A stretch of 33,853 bases of DNA from Deinococcales bacterium (lineage in GTDB: Bacteria > Deinococcota > Deinococci > Deinococcales > Trueperaceae). The DNA is taken from the NCBI GenBank assembly GCA_012515535.1, contig JAAYYF010000013.1:1-33853 (forward strand), given 5' to 3'. The notes beneath the pieces were generated by a model. It was not told where the DNA came from, searched no databases, and worked only from the letters and a program-made list of their open reading frames with translations. The translations under genes and the position numbers were made by a program. Shown here piece by piece: positions 1 to 6,215 of the stretch (position 1 is its first letter; the number at the start of each line of letters is the position of its first letter).

Positions 1-330
1 AAGGGCATGCCGCGCCTGCGCCAGGTGGGCTACGGCGACCAGATCGTCACCGTGCAGGTGGTCGTGCCTCAGGGTCTCGACGGCGAGGCGCGCGAGCACC
101 TGCTGGCCTACGCCGCCGCGCTCGGGGAGCGCGTGGGCGAGCGCTCCGGCGAGCGCGAAGGCGACGACGACCAGCGCGGCGACAACGGCTCGGTGGTCGA
201 CAAGGTCAAGGGCTTCTTCCAGGGCCGCCGCCGCGCGGGCCGCGGCCACGACGCCGCCGACGGGACCGACGACGCCACCGACGCCGCCGAGGGCGGCGGT
301 GAGCAGGCGAGCGAGCCCGTCGCCGGCTGA
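1..330 (+). CDS. dnaJ: DnaJ chaperone, C-terminal fragment (5' end outside window)
   Basis: The frame is open from base 1 and ends with TGA at 328-330. The first residues read KGMPRLRQVGYGDQIVTVQV, which matches the end of the second beta-barrel (CTD II) of DnaJ, where a KG.P.L...G.GD..V.V.V pattern precedes the final PQGL..E..EHL helix. DnaJ is the J-domain co-chaperone that stimulates DnaK ATPase and delivers unfolded clients. The J domain and zinc finger would lie before base 1. The tail after about residue 45 is long, acidic and low in complexity (many D, E, G), which is typical of a disordered extension. The visible ATG at 7 is internal, not the start. It converges on miaA. Assignment rests on the C-terminal domain only, so a CbpA-type DnaJ paralogue without a zinc finger is also possible. 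Confidence 0.75.
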   Translation, partial: KGMPRLRQVGYGDQIVTVQVVVPQGLDGEAREHLLAYAAALGERVGERSGEREGDDDQRGDNGSVVDKVKGFFQGRRRAGRGHDAADGTDDATDAAEGGGEQASEPVAG

Positions 331-367
331 GGCCCCTCGTCCGGACCCCGCTGGCCCGCCCGCGAGC

Positions 368-1273
368 TCAACCGCGTAGCGTCCCCGCGATCCAGGCGTC
401 CAGCTCGGCGGCCGCCTCCTCCCCCACCTTCGGCACGAAGCGCGCGCCCCGCTCGGCGCGGAACCAGGTGCGCTGGCGCTTGGCGTAGCGCTGCGTGGCC
501 AGCTCCACCGCGGCCTGCGCCTCCTCCAGGCTGCTCTCGCCGCGCAGGTGCGCCGCGACCTCCTTGTAGCCGATCGCCTGCAGCGCGGTGGGCTGCTCGG
601 GGTAGGCGCGCAGCAGCGCCGCCACCTCCTCCACCAGGCCGGAATCGAACATGCGCCGCGCGCGGCCCGCGATGCGCGCTCGCAGCGTGGCGGCATCGGG
701 CATGAGCACCAGCAGGTCGTAGCGGTAGCGCGGCGGCAGCGGCGCGAAGGCGCTCGGCGGCCTGCCGGTCCGACGCAGCACCTCGAGGCTGCGCACCACG
801 CGGCGCGGGTTGCCGGCGGCGCGCTCGGCGTCGGCCGGCGCCGCGGCCGCGAGCTCGGCGATCAGCTCCGGCAGCCGCCCCTGCTCGACCGCGTCCCACA
901 GCGGCGCCTGCACGCTGGGGTCGGCGGGCGGCACGGTGGGCAGGCCCTCGCGCAGCGCGCGCAGGTAGAAGCCGGTGCCGCCGGCCACGAGGGGCAACCG
1001 GCCGCGGGCGAGGACCTCGGCGATCGCGGCTTCGGCCACGCGCACGTAGTCCGCCACCGAGAAGGGCTCGGCCGGCGTCACCACGTCGAGCAGGTGGTGC
1101 GGCACGCGCGCCCGCTCCGCCGCCGTGGGCTTGGCGGTGCCGATGTCCATCCCCGCGTAGACCTGCATGGCGTCGGCGGTGACCACCTCGAGGCCGTGGC
1201 GCTCCGCCAGCCGCAGGGCGGCGTCGCTCTTGCCCGAGGCGGTGGGGCCGGCCAGCATGGGGATCACGGGCAT
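368..1273 (-). CDS. miaA: tRNA dimethylallyltransferase MiaA
   Basis: This protein of 301 residues transfers a dimethylallyl group from DMAPP to N6 of A37 in tRNAs reading UNN codons; the product is later thiomethylated by MiaB. The N-terminus carries the P-loop-like GPTASGKS (about residues 8-15), then DAMQVYAGMDIGTAKP, the family signature in which the usual DSMQVY has Ala for Ser. GGTGFYLRAL follows near residue 99 and QAIGYKE near 230. Length is normal for the family. The ATG at 1273 is preceded by TGTTAGCGT and a 5-base spacer, with no Shine-Dalgarno sequence, so the mRNA is probably leaderless. It is divergent from the small heat shock gene, with only 46 bp between the two start codons. 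Identification is secure. Confidence 0.96.
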   Translation of the reverse strand: MPVIPMLAGPTASGKSDAALRLAERHGLEVVTADAMQVYAGMDIGTAKPTAAERARVPHHLLDVVTPAEPFSVADYVRVAEAAIAEVLARGRLPLVAGGTGFYLRALREGLPTVPPADPSVQAPLWDAVEQGRLPELIAELAAAAPADAERAAGNPRRVVRSLEVLRRTGRPPSAFAPLPPRYRYDLLVLMPDAATLRARIAGRARRMFDSGLVEEVAALLRAYPEQPTALQAIGYKEVAAHLRGESSLEEAQAAVELATQRYAKRQRTWFRAERGARFVPKVGEEAAAELDAWIAGTLRG

Positions 1274-1278
1274 GCCGA

Positions 1279-1287
1279 ACGCTAACA
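1279..1287 (-). promoter_or_regulatory. Candidate extended -10 of miaA (leaderless)
   Basis: On the minus strand this reads TGTTAGCGT, an extended -10 (TGn plus TANNNT), ending 5 bases before the miaA ATG. That spacing puts the transcription start at or next to the start codon. Leaderless genes with TANNNT boxes are well known in Deinococcus. No -35 hexamer is evident. Confidence 0.5.
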
Positions 1288-1304
1288 GACCCCTAAGGGG
1301 CGGG

Positions 1305-1313
1305 TGCTAGACT
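1305..1313 (+). promoter_or_regulatory. Candidate extended -10 of the Hsp20 gene (leaderless)
   Basis: TGCTAGACT is an extended -10 ending 6 bases before the ATG at 1320. It shares the 46-bp divergent spacer with the miaA promoter, so the two promoters nearly abut. No ribosome binding site fits between box and ATG. Confidence 0.5.
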
Positions 1314-1319
1314 CGCGGC

Positions 1320-1709
1320 ATGAAGATCGAGAAGTACGGCGGCACCGCCAGCGACGTCCAGGAGCTGCTCAGCATCCGCGACGGCATCGGTGCGCTGCTC
1401 GAGAGCCACGCCGGAGCCGCGCCGCTCACCCCCCGGGCCGACCTGTACGACCTGGGCGAGGCGCTGCAGCTGCACCTGGAGGTACCGGGCGTGCAGCTCG
1501 CCGACCTCGAGATCGGCCTCGACGACGAGGGCCTGCAGGTGGCCGGCCTGCGCGAGCCGGGCCTCGAGCTCGGCAGCGTGGTCTTCGCCGAGCGGCCGGT
1601 GGGCCCCTTCCACCGCACCATCCCGCTGCCCGAGCCGGTGGAGCCCGAGGGCGTCACGGCGCACCTGGCGTCGGGGGTGCTGGTCGTCACCCTGCCCAAG
1701 CGGCGCTGA
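1320..1709 (+). CDS. Small heat shock protein, Hsp20/alpha-crystallin family
   Basis: This 129-residue protein is an ATP-independent holdase that binds unfolding proteins. The alpha-crystallin domain begins near residue 38 with PRADLYDLGEALQLHLEVPGV, the strand pattern of bacterial Hsp20, and ends near residue 126 with ASGVLVVTLPK, the conserved G-V-L-x(2)-LPK motif. The N-terminal arm is about 37 residues and the C-terminal extension is almost absent (KRR). The usual IxI/V tail motif for oligomer contacts is not seen, so the assembly may be small. It is divergent from miaA and convergent with the OstA-like gene at 1785. Start choice follows the -10 box just upstream. Confidence 0.88.
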   Translation: MKIEKYGGTASDVQELLSIRDGIGALLESHAGAAPLTPRADLYDLGEALQLHLEVPGVQLADLEIGLDDEGLQVAGLREPGLELGSVVFAERPVGPFHRTIPLPEPVEPEGVTAHLASGVLVVTLPKRR

Positions 1710-1730
1710 CGCCGGCGGCCGCCCACGCCC

Positions 1731-1748
1731 GGGCGCCGCGCGGCGCCC
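1731..1748 (+). terminator. GC hairpin after the Hsp20 gene
   Basis: GGGCGCC-GCGC-GGCGCCC forms a perfect 7-bp stem with a 4-base loop, 22 bases after the Hsp20 stop. No T tract follows, so termination strength is uncertain. Confidence 0.4.
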
Positions 1749-1761
1749 AACGCCCAGCGGA

Positions 1762-1782
1762 GCCCGCCGCGGGCCGGCGGGC
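1762..1782 (-). terminator. GC hairpin after the OstA-like operon
   Basis: GCCCGCC and GGCGGGC pair across a 7-base loop just beyond the stop of the gene ending at 1785. It lies between convergent genes and could act in both directions. There is no T tract. Confidence 0.4.
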
Positions 1783-1784
1783 CC

Positions 1785-2597
1785 TCAGTCGAGCTCGATC
1801 TCCAGCTGCCCCTGCACGTTGCCGATGACCACCACGTCGTCGGAGTCGAGGTAGTAGAGCAGCCGGTTCCCCTCCAGCACGTCGTCGCCGCGCACGCTCC
1901 GCGCGGGGTTGCCGACCAGCACGGCGGTGCCGGCCTCCTCGTCGAGCTCGAGGGAGAAGCCGCTGGTGACGCGCTCCTCGCTCGTGACGCGTACGTTGCC
2001 CAGCAGCGTGGCGCGTTGCGCGCCCACCGCGAACGTCATGCGGTCGGCCTCGGCCAGCAGCGGCTCGCCGCCGTCGTCGCTGGCGCGCTCCAGGGCGATG
2101 GGGCCGTCCATCACGCCCTCGTCCTCGCCCCGGTCGAGGAAGAAGCGCGTGCCGCGCACCTCGGTGCGCCCCTGCACCAGCGTCACGCGCGGCGTCGCTA
2201 CCGGCTCCGCCGCCTCGATGCAGCCCGGCCGGTTGAAGGTCACGCTCGCGTCGCTGAGCTCCAGCGTCTCCTCGCCCTCCCCCTCCTGCGCCGCCACCGG
2301 CGCCCGGATGACGGCCAGCGACGAGGTGAGCAGGGCGTCCTCCACGCGCGTCTCCACGTGGCCGGGGGCCGGGCCGTAGACGATGGTCAGGCGCTGCCCC
2401 TCCTCGCAGTTGCGGTTGTTGCCGATGGTGCGCGCGCCGTCGGCGGCGAGCGCGCGGTTGGAGATCACCAGCTCGGTGTCGTCGCGCTTCAGGGTGAAGG
2501 TCGAGGCCGTCTGGGCGATCGCCACCGCCGCCACCACGGCCGCGGCGCCGCCGAGGAGCGCCGGCAGAAGCTTCCGCCTGGCGCCCCTCGGGCTCAC
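1785..2597 (-). CDS. OstA/LptA-like periplasmic protein (second copy)
   Basis: This exported protein of 270 residues has the sequence character of the OstA/LptA family, whose members form beta-jellyroll bridges that carry lipopolysaccharide or other glycolipids to the outer membrane. An N-terminal hydrophobic segment (about 10-29, ending AIAQT) is a likely signal peptide. The body has the family's repeated strands, such as RVTLVQGRTEVRGTRFFLDRGEDEG, ALERA..., and ATLLGNVRVTSEERVTSGFSLELDEEAG near the C-terminus. It is the third gene of an lptC-ostA-ostA operon, and its start overlaps the previous stop by 4 bases (ATGA). A Cys pair (C63 in NRNCEEGQ and one in RPGCIEA) is unusual for LptA and could be a disulfide. 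The substrate is unknown; most studied Deinococcota lack classical LPS. Confidence 0.7.
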   Translation of the reverse strand: MSPRGARRKLLPALLGGAAAVVAAVAIAQTASTFTLKRDDTELVISNRALAADGARTIGNNRNCEEGQRLTIVYGPAPGHVETRVEDALLTSSLAVIRAPVAAQEGEGEETLELSDASVTFNRPGCIEAAEPVATPRVTLVQGRTEVRGTRFFLDRGEDEGVMDGPIALERASDDGGEPLLAEADRMTFAVGAQRATLLGNVRVTSEERVTSGFSLELDEEAGTAVLVGNPARSVRGDDVLEGNRLLYYLDSDDVVVIGNVQGQLEIELD

Positions 2598-3553
2598 GGC
2601 GCGGTCTCGCCCGCCAGGGCGAAGGCGCCCACGTCGAACTGGCTCGGCACCGAGGCGTCGATCGCCTCGAAGAAGTCGAACTCGATGTCCTGCATGATGC
2701 GGTCGGTGGTGAGGGTGGCGCCGCTCTCGGAGTCGACCGCCTCGGCGGGCGCGCCCTCGGCGCCCACGATCTCGGCGATGCCCGACGCGTCGTCGAAGAA
2801 CACCAGCGCGCCGGTGCTGGTGATGGGGCCGTCGACCACCGTCACGTTGCCGCGCGCGTAGAGCAGGCGCTCGTCGGTGAGCACGCGGATCTCGTCGGCG
2901 GTGATGACCATCTCGCTGCCGTCGTCGTCGAGGCGCGTCATGCGCGCCTGGCCGCCTTCGCTGACGAACACGCCGAGGGTGCGCTCCTCCTCGTAGACCA
3001 GCGTGGCGGCCTCGGCCGTCTGGTTGCCGTTCACGAGCCGCACGCCGCCCGACGAGGTGGAGCGGTCGGTGTCGACGTCGAACTCCACGGCGGCGGCGGT
3101 GATCGCGACCGGCTCGCCGCCCTCCTCCTCGGGCGCCACGACCACCTCGGCGGGCCCGTCGAGCACGCCCAGGCCGGTGGCCTCGCTGTAGGTGAGCGCC
3201 GGCCCCACCGCCGTGAGGCGCCCGCGCTCCACCAGCACGCCGCCCTGGAAGGCGGCGGTGCGCTGGCCGCCCTGGCCGATGGAGGTGCCCTCGGGGGCGC
3301 TCAGCTCGGCGTGGTTGCCGCGGATGGTCAGCGTCGACACGGTGGCGACGATGCCGTGCTCGTCGGGGTGCTCGTAGATGATGGGGCCGGAGCGCAGGTT
3401 GCCGCGCTGGGTGCCGCCCGAGCCGTCGATGGTGATGATGCGGCGGCTGGGCTCGGCCGGCGCCTCCCCGGCAGCGTCCTGGGCGGAGCCGATCGCGAGC
3501 AGGAGGGCGAGGGCGAGCAGGGGCGCCGCGAGGGCGACGGGACGACGTTCCAT
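2594..3553 (-). CDS. OstA/LptA-like periplasmic protein (first copy)
   Basis: This 319-residue protein has a clear signal peptide (MERRPVALAAPLLALALLLAIGSAQ). It is followed by tandem beta-strand units of the OstA/LptA type: GNLRSGPIIYEHPDEHGIVATVSTLTIRGNHAELSAPEG, then GVLVERGRLTAVGPALTYSEATGLGVLDGPAEVV, then ADEIRVLTDERLLYARGNVTVVDGPITSTGALVFFDDASG; each is described here in parts. LptA-type proteins build the periplasmic bridge between LptC and the outer-membrane LptD. At 319 residues it is longer than E. coli LptA (about 185), suggesting an extra jellyroll. Its ATG directly abuts the stop of the LptC-like gene, and its own stop overlaps the next gene. Function as a glycolipid transporter is inferred from fold and operon. 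Confidence 0.72.
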   Translation of the reverse strand: MERRPVALAAPLLALALLLAIGSAQDAAGEAPAEPSRRIITIDGSGGTQRGNLRSGPIIYEHPDEHGIVATVSTLTIRGNHAELSAPEGTSIGQGGQRTAAFQGGVLVERGRLTAVGPALTYSEATGLGVLDGPAEVVVAPEEEGGEPVAITAAAVEFDVDTDRSTSSGGVRLVNGNQTAEAATLVYEEERTLGVFVSEGGQARMTRLDDDGSEMVITADEIRVLTDERLLYARGNVTVVDGPITSTGALVFFDDASGIAEIVGAEGAPAEAVDSESGATLTTDRIMQDIEFDFFEAIDASVPSQFDVGAFALAGETAP

Positions 3554-4117
3554 TCAGTTCTCCCCGGGTGAGTCGACGACGAACTGAGCGTACCCCACGG
3601 TGCCGGGGCCGCCCGCCTCGAAGTCGGTGAAGTCGAAGCTGATGCGCATGTCCTCGAAGACGCTCTCGCCGAGGTCGGGGCCCGACATGGTGGCGCGCGG
3701 CACCTCGAAGCGGCCCGCGCGCTGGTCGATCAGCACTTGGCGGCTGCCCTTGGCCTCCATGCGCAGGTCGAGCTCGTCGTCGACGAGGAAGGCGTGCATC
3801 GCCTCCCCGCGCAGGTTGTCGGAGCGGTCGATCGTGACCTGGTCGGAGCTCAGGGTGAAGTCGGTCTCGCCGTCCACCGTGCGGCGCCCGTCCTCGATGG
3901 CGAAGAGGGTAGCCTCCTGCACGTTGGGCTCGTACTCCACGCGAGGGGCGGCGAAGTACCAGACGGCGTCGGGGTCGGTGCGCGGGTAGAGGGTGACCTC
4001 CACGTCCTCCAGCTCCACGGCGCCGCCCGGCACCACCGTGGTGCGGCTGGGCAGCAGGGCCAGCGCCACCAGCGCCGCCACCACCACGGCGAAGGGGATC
4101 AGCGCCAGACGGAGCAT
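3554..4117 (-). CDS. LptC-like membrane-anchored periplasmic protein
   Basis: This 187-residue protein has one N-terminal membrane anchor (about 4-23) and a single beta-rich periplasmic domain. This is the layout of LptC, the inner-membrane member of the lipopolysaccharide transport bridge. Strand patterns such as VELEDVEVTLYPRTDPDAVWYFAAPRVEY and TDFTLSSDQVTIDRSDNLRGEAM match the LptC/OstA superfamily, including the D/N-L-x-G turn. It is the first gene of the operon leading into two OstA-like genes. The ATG is preceded by TGGTAGATT and a 6-base spacer, implying a leaderless transcript starting here. No lptB, lptF or lptG lies in the window. The family call is by pattern and context, not a strong motif. 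Confidence 0.65.
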   Translation of the reverse strand: MLRLALIPFAVVVAALVALALLPSRTTVVPGGAVELEDVEVTLYPRTDPDAVWYFAAPRVEYEPNVQEATLFAIEDGRRTVDGETDFTLSSDQVTIDRSDNLRGEAMHAFLVDDELDLRMEAKGSRQVLIDQRAGRFEVPRATMSGPDLGESVFEDMRISFDFTDFEAGGPGTVGYAQFVVDSPGEN

Positions 4118-4123
4118 GCGCTG

Positions 4124-4132
4124 AATCTACCA
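4124..4132 (-). promoter_or_regulatory. Candidate extended -10 of the lptC-ostA-ostA operon
   Basis: The minus strand reads TGGTAGATT, TGn followed by TANNNT, 6 bases before the ATG at 4117. Same arrangement as at miaA and Hsp20, consistent with leaderless transcription. Confidence 0.5.
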
Positions 4133-4205
4133 GCGGCCGGCACTGAGAAGGATGACGTGCTGGATGAAAGGGCGTTCACCCAGCCGCGCGGGCGGCGGCC
4201 GCCGC

Positions 4206-4685
4206 TCACTCGAACGAGACGTTCACCACCTGGAACACGCTGGAGGCGCCGTTCGGGCTGGTGACGACCACCTGGTCGCCCACGCGCTTGCCCAAGAGGT
4301 TCTGCCCCAGCGGGGACTCGTCGGAGACGCGGCCCTCGAGGATGTCGGCCTCGTGGGTGCCCACCAGGTGGAACACGAGGTTCTCGCCGTCCTCGCCGGC
4401 CAGCGTGAGGCTGGCGCCCAGGCGCGCGACGCCCGCGTCGGCGCCGTCGTTCTCCACGACCACGGCGCGGTGCAGCAGCTCCTCGAGGTCGGCGATGCGC
4501 GCCTCGTTGGCGCTCTGCAGCAGGCGCGCCTCGTCGTAGGCCGCGCTCTCGCGCAGGTCGCCGTCGGCCAGGGCGGCGCCCATGTAGTCGGCCAGCTCCT
4601 GGCGCTTCTCTTCCTTGAGGTAGCGCAGCTCTTCCTTCAGCTTCTCGAGACCGCGGGCGGTCATCTTCACGGGTTCTTTCGGCAC
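4206..4685 (-). CDS. greA: Transcript cleavage factor GreA
   Basis: GreA rescues backtracked RNA polymerase by inserting an acidic coiled-coil tip into the secondary channel and stimulating cleavage of the 3' RNA end. I choose the GTG at 4685 because GAGGAG lies 4 bases upstream on the minus strand and it gives 159 residues, the normal GreA size; an ATG further upstream would add 22 residues lacking homology. The N-terminal coiled coil runs through about residue 77, with the tip DGDLRESAAYDEA carrying the catalytic acidic pair (D43 and E46 in this numbering). The C-terminal FKBP-like domain has the SDESPLGQNLLGKRVGDQVVV signature. The Thermus relative Gfh1 has a more acidic tip, so GreA is the better call. 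Confidence 0.95.
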   Translation of the reverse strand: MPKEPVKMTARGLEKLKEELRYLKEEKRQELADYMGAALADGDLRESAAYDEARLLQSANEARIADLEELLHRAVVVENDGADAGVARLGASLTLAGEDGENLVFHLVGTHEADILEGRVSDESPLGQNLLGKRVGDQVVVTSPNGASSVFQVVNVSFE

Positions 4686-4797
4686 GGTGCTCCTCACTCG
4701 GACGGGTAGGCTCCCGCCTCCGAACGCCGCCCGGTACGGGCTTGGCGGCAAGCGAGCCGGCGGGCGACACGCGCCGCCGGGGCAACGTCCGCTCGCG

Positions 4798-4803
4798 ATT
4801 ATA
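4798..4803 (-). promoter_or_regulatory. Candidate -10 of greA
   Basis: The minus strand reads TATAAT, a perfect -10 hexamer, about 112 bases before the greA GTG. It predicts a 5' leader of roughly 105 bases that is GC-rich and can form hairpins. No good -35 is visible. It is one of the few AT-rich patches in the 244-bp spacer between greA and the tRNA. Confidence 0.5.
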
Positions 4804-4868
4804 AAGCGCCATGGCGCCGTGGGCGGTGGAGGGCTACGGGTCGCACGCTGCGCCGGCGACGCTCGGCT

Positions 4869-4877
4869 TGCTACAAT
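4869..4877 (+). promoter_or_regulatory. Candidate extended -10 of the tRNA-Ile2 gene
   Basis: TGCTACAAT is an extended -10 (TGn-TACAAT) 52 bases upstream of the mature tRNA 5' end. A short leader would be trimmed by RNase P. No -35 is needed for an extended -10 promoter, and none is obvious. Confidence 0.55.
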
Positions 4878-4929
4878 CTGGGACCGCGCGACCGGCCAGC
4901 CGGCCCGCGCCCACGCGCACGCCGAACGT

Positions 4930-5005
4930 GGGCCCTTAGCTCAGCGGTGAGAGCAGGCGACTCATAATCGCTTGGTCGCTGGTTCGAATCCAGCAGGGCC
5001 CACCA
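4930..5005 (+). tRNA. tRNA-Ile2 (anticodon CAU, lysidine type)
   Basis: The 76 bases fold as a complete cloverleaf: acceptor GGGCCCT/AGGGCCC (4930-4936 with 4995-5001), D stem GCTC/GAGC, anticodon stem GGCGA/TCGCT around loop CTCATAA, T stem GCTGG/CCAGC with loop TTCGAAT, then discriminator A and an encoded CCA. The anticodon is at 4963-4965. Although CAU normally reads AUG, the sequence from the D arm to the T stem closely matches bacterial tRNA-Ile2, whose C34 is changed to lysidine by TilS so that it reads AUA. It lacks the GGG/CCC anticodon stem and the 1-72 mismatch of an initiator, and does not resemble elongator tRNA-Met. Annotation programs often mislabel such genes as tRNA-Met. Confidence 0.93.
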
Positions 5006-5056
5006 ACACCAAGCGCTTCCCCCTAACGCGCAGCGGCGCCTCGCCGCCCACCGGTG

Positions 5057-5062
5057 TAACGT
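5057..5062 (+). promoter_or_regulatory. Candidate -10 for the GrpB fusion gene
   Basis: TAACGT lies 8 bases before the ATG at 5071, a little longer than at the other leaderless starts here. The gene could instead be read through from the tRNA promoter. Confidence 0.3.
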
Positions 5063-5070
5063 CGTCGTCG

Positions 5071-6183
5071 ATGCCCGACACCGTGGAGGTCGTCCCCTAC
5101 GACCCCGCCTGGCCCCGGCGCTTCGCCGTCGAGCGCGCCCGGCTCGTCGCCGCCCTCGGCTGGCTGGCGGCCGGCGGCCACGTGGCGCGGGTCGAGCACG
5201 TCGGCTCCACGTCCGTGCCCGGGCTCGCCGCCAAGCCGTGCGTCGACGTCCTCGTCACCGCCTGGCCGGTCCCGCTGCCGTCGGCGGCGGTCGCGGCGCT
5301 CGAGCGCCTCGGCTACGCGTACCGCGGCGAGCACGGCATCCCCGGCCGCGACTACTTCACCAAGGGGCCGCACCACTACCACCTCCACGTGGTGGAGCCG
5401 GGCAGCGGCTTCGCGGCCGACCACCTCCTCTTCCGCGACTACCTCCGCGCCGAGCCGGCGGCCGCCGCGCGCTACGCGAGCGCCAAGCGCGAGCTGGCCG
5501 CCCGCTACCGCGACGCGCGGGAGCGCTACCAGGAAGGCAAGGGCCCGGTGATCGCGGAGCTGCTCGCGGCGGCCGACCGCTGGTACCGCGAGGAGGTGGG
5601 CTTCGCGAGCCTCGTGCGCGCGCTGCGGGACGTGCGCGACCTGCCGCTGCCCTGGTGGGTGAGCAGCGGCTGGGCGCTCGACCTCCACCTCGGCCGCGTC
5701 ACGCGCCTGCACCACGACGTCGACCTGGGGCTGTTCCGCGACGACCAGCTGGTCGCGCGGGCGCACCTGGCGGCGCGCGGCTGGCGCTTCGTGGCGCCTC
5801 ACGAGGGCCGGCTCGAGCCCGTGCCGGACGCCACGCGCCTGGAGCCGCCGCGGCACCAGCTGCATGCCCACCGCCAGGGCGAGTTCCTCGACCTGCTCCT
5901 CAACGAGCGCGAGGGGGACGCCTGGCGCTTCCGGCGCGACCCGCGCGTGACGCGGGCGCGCGAGCGGCTCGTGCTGCGCAGCCCCGACGGCCTGCCCTAC
6001 CTGGCGCCCGAGGTGGCGCTGCTCTTCAAGAGCGCCACCAGCGGAGGACCGTCGCGACCGCGCGACGAGGCCGACTTCGACGCCGTGATGGCCGCGGGCC
6101 TCGAGCCGGAACGTCGCCGCTGGCTGCGCGACGCGCTCGCGGTCTACCGCCCGGGGCATCCGTGGCTGGCGCGGCTGACGTGA
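5071..6183 (+). CDS. GrpB-domain protein fused to an aminoglycoside-adenylyltransferase-like nucleotidyltransferase
   Basis: This 370-residue protein joins two nucleotidyltransferase-fold domains. Residues 1-172 are a GrpB/UPF0157 domain: VVPYDPAWPRRF near the start, then VEHVGSTSVPGLAAKPCVDVLV (42-62) with the GS motif and Asp59, and the His-rich HHYHLHVV (101-108). Residues 175-370 resemble the ANT(2'')-type family: WWVSSGWALDLHLGRV (195-210), then HHDVDLGLF (214-222) with the D-x-D metal pair, and the APEVALLFK motif (312-320). The biochemical role of GrpB is unknown; the second domain could transfer a nucleotide to a small molecule or protein. I start at ATG 5071 because the frame upstream runs into the tRNA. 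The gene lies between the tRNA and the alpha-toroid gene, on the same strand. No drug substrate can be inferred. Confidence 0.8.
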   Translation: MPDTVEVVPYDPAWPRRFAVERARLVAALGWLAAGGHVARVEHVGSTSVPGLAAKPCVDVLVTAWPVPLPSAAVAALERLGYAYRGEHGIPGRDYFTKGPHHYHLHVVEPGSGFAADHLLFRDYLRAEPAAAARYASAKRELAARYRDARERYQEGKGPVIAELLAAADRWYREEVGFASLVRALRDVRDLPLPWWVSSGWALDLHLGRVTRLHHDVDLGLFRDDQLVARAHLAARGWRFVAPHEGRLEPVPDATRLEPPRHQLHAHRQGEFLDLLLNEREGDAWRFRRDPRVTRARERLVLRSPDGLPYLAPEVALLFKSATSGGPSRPRDEADFDAVMAAGLEPERRRWLRDALAVYRPGHPWLARLT

Positions 6184-6203
6184 CGGGGGCCGGCACGGCG
6201 CCG

Positions 6204-6209
6204 TAGAGT
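6204..6209 (+). promoter_or_regulatory. Candidate -10 of the alpha-toroid gene (leaderless)
   Basis: TAGAGT ends 6 bases before the ATG at 6216 and no ribosome binding site is present. It sits in the 32-bp spacer after the GrpB fusion gene. Confidence 0.4.
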
Positions 6210-6215
6210 TCGGGC

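Noticed and set aside
4930-5005. tRNA-Met (elongator or initiator) for the CAU tRNA
   Set aside because: No initiator GGG/CCC stem or 1-72 mismatch, and the body follows tRNA-Ile2, not elongator Met.
5383-5397. CTCCACGTGGTGG near 5390 as a parS or E-box-like palindrome
   Set aside because: Flanks are not GTT/AAC. It encodes the conserved His-rich GrpB segment.
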